DNA from: GCA-2693325 sp036343635
Lineage (GTDB): Bacteria > Latescibacterota > UBA2968 > UBA8231
Length of the DNA stretch: 25,699 nucleotides
Assembly (NCBI GenBank): GCA_036343635.1
Contig: JAYYVF010000070.1
Location: 1 to 25,699 of the forward strand
Reading direction: 5' to 3'
Part shown: piece by piece, positions 15,868 to 23,524 of the stretch
Position numbering within the stretch: the stretch's first letter is position 1
How the letters are laid out: every line of letters begins with the position of its first letter
Notes under the pieces: generated by a model
The model's input: the letters and a program-made list of their open reading frames with translations, nothing else
The model's database searches: none
Told to the model about the DNA's origin: nothing
Made by a program: the position numbers and the translations under genes

Positions 15868-17988
15868 ATGATGCGACGTAATTTACCTATACTGGGTTTT
15901 GGAGCGCTGATATTAATAGCTTCAACTGTGACTCTTTTTTTCGTTTTTTTCCATAAAGAAAATCACTTGAGGAATGTTCCTAGTACTGCCTCTGAATTTA
16001 TTTCCCAAGGCAAATATGCCCGTGCCCATTCCCTATTAACCAAGTTTGACACAAACCTTGATAGTCTCACCTCAAAAGAGTCAATATTAAAACACATCCA
16101 GCTTGCCCTTTGCGAACAAGCTCTTAATCGACCTGACAAAACGATTGAATATCTTTCGAAAATTTCTCACGAAGACATTCCTGAATTAGGTTCATATATA
16201 GAATTGTGGAAAGCTAAGGCATTCATCGAATTGAAAAGGTATGCTGATGCTGAATTAGCCTTAAATATTGTCGTAGATTCCACGAAAAACCCCTTTATTT
16301 TACAGCCCGCGCTTAACTATTTAGCCCAGATATATCAAAAAACGGAGCGGCCAAATGATGCAATAGAAACCTACCTCACTCAAATGAAAAAATTTTCTGG
16401 GACTCGTCCTGCTACATTGTGGACCCTTTCCAAAATATATGATGACATCGAACAACCATCTCAAACGCGGGCATGCTACATAAAATTGTTAGAGCAGCAT
16501 AAAACGACCCAAGAAGGACTAAAAGCAGCGATTGCAATAAATGGGCCACTAAGCACTGACGAGGCATTCCATGTGGCTCAAACCTACTTTGAGCATCAAA
16601 AATACACCGACGCTATTCGACGTTTAGAAAAATTCGTACAGCGTTATCCTAATGATAATCGAGTGGCTACTTGCCACATTTTATTAGCCCGTTCTTTTTC
16701 AGGGAATGGTCAAAAAGATCGTGCAATTAACACTCTAAATATTGCTTACAAAAAATATGGTTCCACCAAAGCCTTATATCTGATTGCCGATATTTTAGTC
16801 AAGAAAAACCGAGATACAAAAGCAATTACCACCTACAAAAACTTTGCTCAACGCCATCCAGAACACGAGCTAGCAGACAAAGCTCTATGGCAGGCGGCTA
16901 AAGCTGCCGAGCGTAACGGCTTATTCAATGAGAGTAGATCTGCTTACACCCTGCTAATTCAACATCATCCTGAAAGTAATTACCTCGACGATGCAAAATG
17001 GGGAATCGGGTTTAGCTATTTCTGTTTGGATTCACTATACCACGCTCTCAAAAAATTTCAGGACTTGAGTAAATCAACAAGAGAGCCACATATAGTTGAC
17101 CAAAGCCTTTATTGGGCCGGAAAGACTGCTATGCGCCTGCGCCTTGATGAAGACGCAACATCATTCTTTAGCAAGGCTGCTTTAGGGTTTCCACGTTCAT
17201 ATTATTCTACAAAAGCAGTTAGATTGGGGTATAAACATACCGCCGAATTAAACCAAACACTTGCTGTTAACCATAATTTGATCAGATCAGTACATATAGA
17301 TCGAGGCGAAACACTTTATGATATAGGGTTGCACACCGAAGCTCGTCAAGAATATGTTCGGATACTGCGTCAAAAAGCAAATGACATTGAACAACTTATA
17401 GCACTACGAAATTACTTTGAGGATTTAGGATTCGTAGATTTGGCCGTTAGCTTATCCCTTCAGTTAGCCGGTAGTGACAACAAAGTACATGAATGGACAA
17501 AAATCTATCCCAAATACTATTTCGAACAAATCTTGAATTCTGCCGAAGAAGCTGAAGTTGATCCGTATTTAGTACTCTCCGTTATTAGGCAAGAAAGCCG
17601 CTTCAACAAAAAGGCAATCTCTCGCGTAGGAGCTCGTGGCCTAATGCAGATAATGCCACAAACCGGAAAAACATTGGCAGGCAACCTTGGAATAAATGAT
17701 TTTCAACGCAGCAATCTTTTTGATCCAGGTTTATCAATTCGGTTTGGAGCATTTTTTTTGGGTAACCAAATAAAATATTTCAAAGAAAGCATGGCATCAC
17801 ATATGAGTTTTGAGTTAAGTTTAGCTGCTTATAATGCGGGTCCTCACAACGCACGAAATTGGTTAGAGCGGTTTCCGTACACCGATGTCGATTCGTTTAT
17901 TGAACGCATTCCATTTAAAGAGACACGGCTATACATAAAACTTGTTTTAAAAAATTACGAAATTTACAAGGCTCTTTCACATGTCTAA
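15868..17988 (+). CDS. Membrane-anchored TPR-containing lytic transglycosylase (Slt-like)
   Basis: This 706-residue protein cleaves the MurNAc-GlcNAc bond of peptidoglycan. An N-terminal membrane helix (about 7-28) anchors it to the outer face of the inner membrane. Residues about 38-530 are a long array of tetratricopeptide-like helical hairpins (for example QGKYARAHSLLTKF, HPEHELADKALWQAAKAAE, LYDIGLHTEARQEYVRIL), similar in layout to the helical superhelix of Slt70. The C-terminal SLT domain (about 548-690) has the catalytic glutamate E576 in VIRQESRFNKKAIS, then GARGLMQIMPQTG, then LSLAAYNAGPHNARNW, all family hallmarks. Two ATG codons are adjacent (15868 and 15871); ribosome site weak. 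Its last 8 bases overlap the start of the next small membrane gene. Intact and of usual size. Confidence 0.93.
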   Translation: MMRRNLPILGFGALILIASTVTLFFVFFHKENHLRNVPSTASEFISQGKYARAHSLLTKFDTNLDSLTSKESILKHIQLALCEQALNRPDKTIEYLSKISHEDIPELGSYIELWKAKAFIELKRYADAELALNIVVDSTKNPFILQPALNYLAQIYQKTERPNDAIETYLTQMKKFSGTRPATLWTLSKIYDDIEQPSQTRACYIKLLEQHKTTQEGLKAAIAINGPLSTDEAFHVAQTYFEHQKYTDAIRRLEKFVQRYPNDNRVATCHILLARSFSGNGQKDRAINTLNIAYKKYGSTKALYLIADILVKKNRDTKAITTYKNFAQRHPEHELADKALWQAAKAAERNGLFNESRSAYTLLIQHHPESNYLDDAKWGIGFSYFCLDSLYHALKKFQDLSKSTREPHIVDQSLYWAGKTAMRLRLDEDATSFFSKAALGFPRSYYSTKAVRLGYKHTAELNQTLAVNHNLIRSVHIDRGETLYDIGLHTEARQEYVRILRQKANDIEQLIALRNYFEDLGFVDLAVSLSLQLAGSDNKVHEWTKIYPKYYFEQILNSAEEAEVDPYLVLSVIRQESRFNKKAISRVGARGLMQIMPQTGKTLAGNLGINDFQRSNLFDPGLSIRFGAFFLGNQIKYFKESMASHMSFELSLAAYNAGPHNARNWLERFPYTDVDSFIERIPFKETRLYIKLVLKNYEIYKALSHV

Positions 17989-18202
17989 GGAACAAAAAGA
18001 AGAAAGTAAAATACGCCGTATAGAAGATATCTTCATCATAATAAGCATCTTTTCTCTTTGGCCTGTTATATTGGATTGGCAGGGAATCCTATACCAAGCC
18101 ATTCTCTACGGTGCATTAATCGGCCTGTTAATCATTTTTGTGCGGCGTGTTCGTCGTTTCAAACAAGCTCGTACTGAAATGGAAAACGATCAAGATGTTT
18201 GA
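17981..18202 (+). CDS. Small hypothetical inner-membrane protein
   Basis: This 73-residue protein starts within the last codons of the lytic transglycosylase gene (8-base overlap), which suggests translational coupling. The charged N-terminus (KEQKEESKIRRIED) is followed by two hydrophobic stretches, about 17-34 and 38-55, then a strongly basic segment RRVRRFKQAR. It would therefore be a one- or two-helix membrane protein with cytoplasmic basic tails under the positive-inside rule. I do not recognise a family. Its 3' end overlaps the stop of the convergent DUF368 gene by 13 bases. A role with the transglycosylase in cell-envelope work is inferred only from position. Confidence 0.6.
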   Translation: MSKEQKEESKIRRIEDIFIIISIFSLWPVILDWQGILYQAILYGALIGLLIIFVRRVRRFKQARTEMENDQDV

Positions 18203-19128
18203 CGATTTCCGATGCGTTCTAGTAGAAATACGAGAGCAAAACCTCCAACTGCTAATAATAAGGTAACCCAGACTTCATTGGTCATCGATGACGGTAGAAT
18301 GCATTCGTCTCGTAATACAAGGACCTTTGAACCTACCACGCGCTCTTCCAAAACCTTGCGAAATGGCCAAATCTTTCTGATTGAACCTAACATCAACCCA
18401 ACTAAAAATGCCATAGTAACCGTATGGTATCGGGAAAGCAATCGCTTTAGCAACCTCGAAAAAATCAAAAGACCCAATACTGCTCCCACAATAAAAAGTA
18501 AAATAATTTCAATATTTCTTTCATGTACAGCACTAAACACTTGTTGATATTTTCCCATAATAACCAAAAGGAATGACCCACTTATTCCAGGCAATATCAT
18601 AGCACATATGGCAATCATACCGGCTAACACAAATTTAAAATTTTCCGTACCGGTTTCAACAGGCACAAGCAACGTTATGCCGTAACCGAAACATGCACCT
18701 AATAAGAGGGTAACAAGTTGGAGTGAATCAAGTCTTCCTTCAATTTGGCGAAAAACATATATTGCACTTGCAACTATAAGTCCGGTAAAAAAACCCCAGA
18801 CAGGTTGAGGAAAAGTGGCCAGTAAATAAGTTATCAGTTTTGCAAATAAGGCTATTGCTAAAACAATACCCATCAGGAGCGGCAATAAAAAACCAGCATT
18901 CAACAAATTATAAACTTCCCGGAATTGAAAACGAACTAATGCTCTCAGTATACGCCCGTCAACGGAAGCTATTGTCTGAACTAATTCGTCATAAACACCC
19001 ATTATCAAAGCGACTGTTCCTCCTGAAACGCCCGGTACCACATCGGCTATCCCCATACATAGCCCACGCAAAATTAATCCCGGAGTGCGACGCTTAACCT
19101 TACGCAATTCTTCATTTTTTTTTGTCAT
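18190..19128 (-). CDS. DUF368-family membrane protein (undecaprenyl-phosphate translocase type)
   Basis: A polytopic protein of 312 residues with about eight or nine membrane segments. The two family signatures are both present as inverted-repeat-like halves: GIADVVPGVSGGTVALIMG at 26-44 and ICAMILPGISGSFLLVIMG at 174-192. DUF368 proteins (PopT in Vibrio) have been implicated in returning undecaprenyl phosphate across the cytoplasmic membrane for reuse in peptidoglycan and other polymer synthesis. The ATG at 19128 is preceded by a GAGAG-like site. The gene starts 17 bases inside mutY, so it is the last gene of the long minus-strand operon. The neighbouring convergent lytic transglycosylase also belongs to the wall cycle. 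No odd residues are apparent. Confidence 0.88.
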   Translation of the reverse strand: MTKKNEELRKVKRRTPGLILRGLCMGIADVVPGVSGGTVALIMGVYDELVQTIASVDGRILRALVRFQFREVYNLLNAGFLLPLLMGIVLAIALFAKLITYLLATFPQPVWGFFTGLIVASAIYVFRQIEGRLDSLQLVTLLLGACFGYGITLLVPVETGTENFKFVLAGMIAICAMILPGISGSFLLVIMGKYQQVFSAVHERNIEIILLFIVGAVLGLLIFSRLLKRLLSRYHTVTMAFLVGLMLGSIRKIWPFRKVLEERVVGSKVLVLRDECILPSSMTNEVWVTLLLAVGGFALVFLLERIGNRQTS

Positions 19129-20251
19129 TTTCTCTCGTCATTAAAGCCAATTTAAAGTATTCAGTATTTTTCAGGTACTCAATAATTTTCAGGTCACTCC
19201 TGGGGAAAGCATAATCTTCAAACCGATCCGGAGAAATCCAACACCAATCAGCGCATCCCTGTGGCTTTGGTCGACCCGAAAAATATCTCGCACAATAAAG
19301 ATGTAATGTAATCTTAAAATGGGAATAAGAATGATCAACGCTATGCAAAAGATTTTCAACAACTATATCAAAATCCAGCTCCTCACGTATCTCGCGAATC
19401 AAACATTCCTCAAACGACTCCCCTTCTTCCTGCTTACCACCAGGAAACTCCCACAACCCCCCCAACATCCCATCTTTGGGCCGTTGAGCAATAAGCACTT
19501 CATGATCACGCCAAATTAATCCAGCAACAACCTGATAGTGAGGCTTCAGCTTCCTTTTTTGTTTTTTAGGTAAACTAGCTGGATCATCCAATTCTTGGTA
19601 GGCTCGACATTTCGAAGCAACAGTGCAAGAATTACATTGAGGTAACCGAGGCATGCATACGCAAGCACCTAGCTCCATTATTGCCTGGTTAAAGTCTCCG
19701 GGTCTTCCCGGAACTAAAAGTTTTTCGGCTATTTCCATCATCTGCGCTTTTACTGCAGCTCTGCGAGGATCACTAGAAATTTTAAACAAACGAGATAATA
19801 CCCTTACGACATTACCGTCTAATACTGCGTGATCATGACCAAAAGCAATGCTACTAATAGCGGCGGCAGTATACGGTCCAATCCCCGGTAAACCTACCAA
19901 TTTCTCATAAGCTTCTGGTATTTCCCCGTGGAAATCGGAAACAACCAGGCGAGCTGTTCGTAACATGTTTCGTGCTCTTGAATAGTACCCCAATCCTTCC
20001 CACGCTTTTAGTACCTCATCCTCCTTTGAATCTGCCAAATCTTCAATCGTGGGGAACAAATTAATAAACCTTGTAAAATAAGAACCCATCTGGTCGACAC
20101 GCGTCTGTTGCAACATTATTTCTGAGACCCAAACATGATAAGGGTTGCCGCTATCGCGCCAAGCCGTGGACCGTTTGTTTATGTCATACCAAGAAAGTAG
20201 CTTAAGACCAAATTGAGTCCTGTCTTCACATTTACTTAACCAAGAATTCAA
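19112..20251 (-). CDS. mutY: A/G-specific adenine DNA glycosylase MutY
   Basis: Removes adenine mispaired with 8-oxoguanine. Residues: catalytic E44 in WVSEIMLQQTRV, helix-hairpin-helix VGLPGIGPYTAAAIS (119-133), catalytic D145 in VLDGNVVRVLSR, and a complete [4Fe-4S] loop C199-X6-C206-X2-C209-X5-C215. The C-terminal half is the NUDIX-like 8-oxoG-recognition domain with GGKQEEGESFEECLIREIREEL (the glycine of the canonical box is Asp, normal for MutY). Length 379 aa is normal. The start is a TTG at 20251 that overlaps the TGA stop of the upstream gene as TTGA. A GGAG five bases upstream supports this start, and no suitable ATG exists before the catalytic helix. DUF368 starts 17 bases before its end. 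Confidence 0.95.
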   Translation of the reverse strand: MNSWLSKCEDRTQFGLKLLSWYDINKRSTAWRDSGNPYHVWVSEIMLQQTRVDQMGSYFTRFINLFPTIEDLADSKEDEVLKAWEGLGYYSRARNMLRTARLVVSDFHGEIPEAYEKLVGLPGIGPYTAAAISSIAFGHDHAVLDGNVVRVLSRLFKISSDPRRAAVKAQMMEIAEKLLVPGRPGDFNQAIMELGACVCMPRLPQCNSCTVASKCRAYQELDDPASLPKKQKRKLKPHYQVVAGLIWRDHEVLIAQRPKDGMLGGLWEFPGGKQEEGESFEECLIREIREELDFDIVVENLLHSVDHSYSHFKITLHLYCARYFSGRPKPQGCADWCWISPDRFEDYAFPRSDLKIIEYLKNTEYFKLALMTRENDKKK

Positions 20252-21231
20252 GGATGCTCCGACAACCGTAAAACTTCAAGTTTGCGTCCGTTTCTATCTA
20301 ATGGCTGGGCAGCTAATAAACCGGATAATACGGCTGACTCTACTGAATCTATCACTGCCGTATATAAAGAGAATAGAGTGTCACTTTGTACATTACCAAA
20401 TTCACCTACAGATGTATCAACATTACCACTTATTTGTGAAGTAGAAAAAGCAAGAGCCTGCGCCTGCTGGGTAAATGGGTTCCACAAAGCACAACGAGCA
20501 GCGCCTAACCCAGCTCGCTCCGCCAAAGATCGGAGTTGAATCGGTAATAGTGGTGCATCAGTCGCTACGACTATACAGAATTCCTGAGGGCCCTTCTCAT
20601 ATTCCGCACCCTGTTTTGGAATTTTGCCGCCACCTATCCTTAAGTCTCCCAATAAACCACCATTTATTGCCACTAAAACGCCAACAGTATATTGCGATAA
20701 CACACGGGAAGCTGTGCCAATACCACCACGCAAACCAAAGGCGCGCAGACTACGGCCAATCCCAAAATTTCCCTGATAAACCCTTTCCTCCAACCTTTTA
20801 GATAAAACCATGTTTACTTCAGCTTCATTAATGTTTTCATAAATACGGTGGACATCATTCCAAACACCGTCATTAAGACTCATAATTATTGGTGGCCAAC
20901 CGCTACTCGTAGATAATCCACCATCTCGCTTGAGACCTTGTTGTATCATCGCCTCATATACTCGGCCAAAAGAAGGGGCGGGAGCAAGAATGATAGGTGA
21001 GGAAAAAACCCCAAAATCTTCGGCAACACCAATTCCAGAAGCACCCCCGCCGTTATCAAGTGACCACCGACCTATGTGACAAGTTCGGTCTTTAATCCCC
21101 AATGGATAGGGATTTACTGCGGTTAATCCACTACACAAACCATCCGAATCAATGTTTACATTCCCTACAGAAACACCTTCAACGTCACCAATAGAATTAA
21201 GATTTCCAGATGGAATGTCCTCAACCTCCAT
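20248..21231 (-). CDS. P1-family (DmpA/BapA-like) peptidase homologue, predicted catalytically inactive
   Basis: A 327-residue member of the S58/P1 N-terminal-nucleophile aminopeptidase family, without a signal peptide. Family fold markers are present: LNSIGDVEGVSVGNV near the start, the LRAFGLRGGIGTASRVL segment at 162-178, N190 matching the oxyanion-hole asparagine, and VVATDAPLLPIQLRSLAERAGLG at about 221-243. The nucleophile, normally Ser or Thr six residues before the ATD, is Glu217. The downstream GSG(D/E) that supplies the second Ser and the acid is replaced by TQQA (around WNPFTQQAQALAFST). The N-terminal NGNGE is altered to NGGGA. It should not self-cleave or catalyse by the known mechanism; Cys219 lies two residues further on. 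ATG start, with GGGAGGTT upstream and a 1-base TAATG overlap with the active paralogue. Likely a pseudoenzyme partner. Confidence 0.85.
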   Translation of the reverse strand: MEVEDIPSGNLNSIGDVEGVSVGNVNIDSDGLCSGLTAVNPYPLGIKDRTCHIGRWSLDNGGGASGIGVAEDFGVFSSPIILAPAPSFGRVYEAMIQQGLKRDGGLSTSSGWPPIIMSLNDGVWNDVHRIYENINEAEVNMVLSKRLEERVYQGNFGIGRSLRAFGLRGGIGTASRVLSQYTVGVLVAINGGLLGDLRIGGGKIPKQGAEYEKGPQEFCIVVATDAPLLPIQLRSLAERAGLGAARCALWNPFTQQAQALAFSTSQISGNVDTSVGEFGNVQSDTLFSLYTAVIDSVESAVLSGLLAAQPLDRNGRKLEVLRLSEHP

Positions 21232-22403
21232 TATAACCTCCCGTAGTCTTTCATCACGCGAACTAAACGATCTAATGGTAATGCATGAATCACATTATCA
21301 TCTCTGCCTTTCATCGTCTCAGCCATCGTCAAGGAATTTAGAATTGATTCTTCCGTCGATTCAACAACAGCTTGATGGAAATGGGAGATCCACCTATCGG
21401 ACAGAATCTCTATCTGGTTTTGGCTCTTAGGTCCCAACTTCTGTGCAGTCGAAAAAGCCAAGAACAAATCCCCGCTTCCATGCGTAGAAATAGCTCCGGT
21501 TCGTGCAAGTCCCATCGCAACTCGTTTACATAGACGCTGTAACTGTACTGGAATGAGAGGTGCATCTGTAGCTATTACCATGAGCATGGATTTATTTTTT
21601 TTATGATCTCCAGACTTGGGTAATAGGTTTGGAATTTCACGACCAACGGGCACTCCATCAACGCGGAATTGACTTCGTCGACCAAAATTAGACTGCACCA
21701 ACGCGCCCAACGTATACCGGACCCCGTTACAATCTATCACACGGGAAGAGGTACCAATCCCTGCCTTGAATTCAAACGCCCGCATAGGTGTCCCTCCCCC
21801 TACACAACCTTCACTGATTGGACCCGTCTTTGCATCAGTTAATGCTTTATATCCATGCAATGAACGGACATGGCGCCCAGCCGTATCATTTAAAAAATCA
21901 CCCCATGTCTCACCTACTACGGGCTCTCTAGACATCCCTTCAAAAATTGATGCATCGCGTTCTAACATCCATTGAATGGCCCCATCATAAACCGAACCGA
22001 CGCTTGAAGTATTCGTAAATAAAATGGGAGCCGAAAGAAGCCCGCTACTTCTTATGGGCCCCAAGCCAGTAAGCTCTCCGTTCCCATTCAATACAAAGGT
22101 TCCAGCGTAAACCCCTTCCTTCGATAACACACCTCCATGTGGAAGAATGGCAGTAACACCGGTGCGAACAGGTCCCTTGCCAACTACCAATGGACCTTCA
22201 CCTCGAATCAAGGTCACATGTCCGACACGAACACCGGAAACATCTGTCAAAGCATTGAGAGGGCCCGTAGGTAAATCACCTATAGTCAGACCTAAATCAC
22301 GTAACCTACATCGCTTATCCAAAGAAATAGATGCAGGCCAACCGGACAATGGCCAGGCACATGCAGCACTCACACCCATCGCCAAAAAGTCACGACGATG
22401 CAT
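21231..22403 (-). CDS. P1-family (DmpA/BapA-like) aminopeptidase/amidase with Tat signal
   Basis: A 390-residue N-terminal-nucleophile hydrolase of the family that includes DmpA (L-aminopeptidase/D-esterase) and beta-peptidyl aminopeptidase BapA. It starts MHRRDFLAMG followed by a hydrophobic stretch and a probable cleavage near GWPA, a twin-arginine export signal. The catalytic set looks intact: E110 in LNGNGELTG, oxyanion N239 in LVQSNFG, Ser272 as the predicted autoproteolytic nucleophile six residues before ATD, and HGSGDLFLAFSTA supplying the second Ser and acid. The residue before Ser272 is Lys, where Gly or Asn is usual. I prefer the ATG at 22403, which follows the upstream stop as TAAtATG; in-frame TTG and GTG codons at 22418 and 22415 would only bury the Tat motif slightly. 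Substrate unknown, periplasmic location inferred. Confidence 0.9.
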   Translation of the reverse strand: MHRRDFLAMGVSAACAWPLSGWPASISLDKRCRLRDLGLTIGDLPTGPLNALTDVSGVRVGHVTLIRGEGPLVVGKGPVRTGVTAILPHGGVLSKEGVYAGTFVLNGNGELTGLGPIRSSGLLSAPILFTNTSSVGSVYDGAIQWMLERDASIFEGMSREPVVGETWGDFLNDTAGRHVRSLHGYKALTDAKTGPISEGCVGGGTPMRAFEFKAGIGTSSRVIDCNGVRYTLGALVQSNFGRRSQFRVDGVPVGREIPNLLPKSGDHKKNKSMLMVIATDAPLIPVQLQRLCKRVAMGLARTGAISTHGSGDLFLAFSTAQKLGPKSQNQIEILSDRWISHFHQAVVESTEESILNSLTMAETMKGRDDNVIHALPLDRLVRVMKDYGRL

Positions 22404-22404
22404 A

Positions 22405-23472
22405 TTACAATGCACCAACTAAAACGTCACCAAGTTGAACCGTGCTAAGTTGCCCACCCAAATCTTCCGTGACCATTTTCGAATCACCAACCACATTCTT
22501 CACTGCAGTTTCTATTTTTTCGGCAGCAACATAAGCCTGCTGATCATCATATTGACTAGCTAACCACCGTAACATCATCGCTGCTGAAAGAACCATTGCG
22601 ATGGGATTAGCCAGTCCTTTATTTGCAATGTCCGGTGCAGTTCCATGCGAGGGTTGAAAAACAGCAGCGTCAGACCCAATATCAGCCGAGGGTGCCATAC
22701 CAAGGCCTCCAATCAATCCTGCAGCCAGATCAGAAATAATATCGCCATACATATTTTCAGCGACTAAAACATCATAAAATTGTGGTTTTTGTATGAGATA
22801 CATACTCAAAGCATCAACATACGCGTAATCCGTTTGAACTTGCGGAAAATCGGCAGCAACCTCGTCATATATCGATCTGAAAAATGCCATTGATTTGAAT
22901 ACATTTGCCTTATCAACACAGGTCACACGTGATTCTGAGCGAGCGCGTTTTTTAGCAAGTTCAAAAGCGAACCGTACCACACGCTCCGTACCACTACGGG
23001 TAACAACCATGGAATCAACAGCAACCTCCCCACGTAATTGAATGCCTCCATTCATTGAAGCAAACAAACCTTCTACGTTTTCACGTAAAATGACAAAATC
23101 AATATCTCCCACATTGATGTTTTTTAAAGGAGTATGGGCCTGATTATAGAGATATATAGGGCGAACTCCAGCAAAAAGATCTAATTCGATTCGAAGATCA
23201 ATCTGCGGCCGCATCTCAGTACCATCTGGCCAACGCACATCTGGAAGACCCATCGCACCTAGTAATACGGCATCTGCATTACGACAGCCTTCAACCGTTT
23301 GAGATGGCAACGGATCGCCCGTCTCCAGGAAACAATTAGCTCCACAAGGATATTCTCTAAAAGAAAATTTAGGATAATCAAATACTTCAAGAACTTTCAA
23401 AGCCTCGTCGATAACTTCTGGACCGATACCATCACCTTTTAAAACTGCGATCTCGTAATTTTTATTTGCCAT
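22405..23472 (-). CDS. Isocitrate/isopropylmalate (tartrate/D-malate type) dehydrogenase family enzyme
   Basis: This 355-residue NAD(P)- and divalent-metal-dependent beta-decarboxylating dehydrogenase acts on (2R,3S)-malate-like substrates. Visible: LKGDGIGPEVIDEA at 11-24; substrate arginines R94 (LRIELDLFAGVRP), R104 and R130 (LRENVEG); K188 in CVDKANVFK; metal aspartates D220 (YVDALSM), D244 and D248 (MYGDIISD); and the coenzyme loop FQPSHGTAPDIANKG. The position of the catalytic tyrosine (EGxY) is Phe137. No leu genes are nearby and an enolase-superfamily gene precedes it by 52 bases, so a catabolic role on tartrate-, malate- or sugar-acid-like compounds is more likely than leucine synthesis. 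The ATG at 23472 has only a weak site. One base separates its stop from the next gene. Confidence 0.87.
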   Translation of the reverse strand: MANKNYEIAVLKGDGIGPEVIDEALKVLEVFDYPKFSFREYPCGANCFLETGDPLPSQTVEGCRNADAVLLGAMGLPDVRWPDGTEMRPQIDLRIELDLFAGVRPIYLYNQAHTPLKNINVGDIDFVILRENVEGLFASMNGGIQLRGEVAVDSMVVTRSGTERVVRFAFELAKKRARSESRVTCVDKANVFKSMAFFRSIYDEVAADFPQVQTDYAYVDALSMYLIQKPQFYDVLVAENMYGDIISDLAAGLIGGLGMAPSADIGSDAAVFQPSHGTAPDIANKGLANPIAMVLSAAMMLRWLASQYDDQQAYVAAEKIETAVKNVVGDSKMVTEDLGGQLSTVQLGDVLVGAL

Positions 23473-23524
23473 TAGTCAACATTACCCTAAACAGATAAAG
23501 ATCCTTATTCGCATTAATAATCAA

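Noticed and set aside
22404..22418. Longer start (TTG at 22418 or GTG at 22415) for the Tat-exported P1 peptidase
   Set aside because: ATG at 22403 places the twin-arginine motif right at the N-terminus and sits one base after the upstream stop, the arrangement expected for coupling; the longer forms add a few residues overlapping the upstream gene without a ribosome site.
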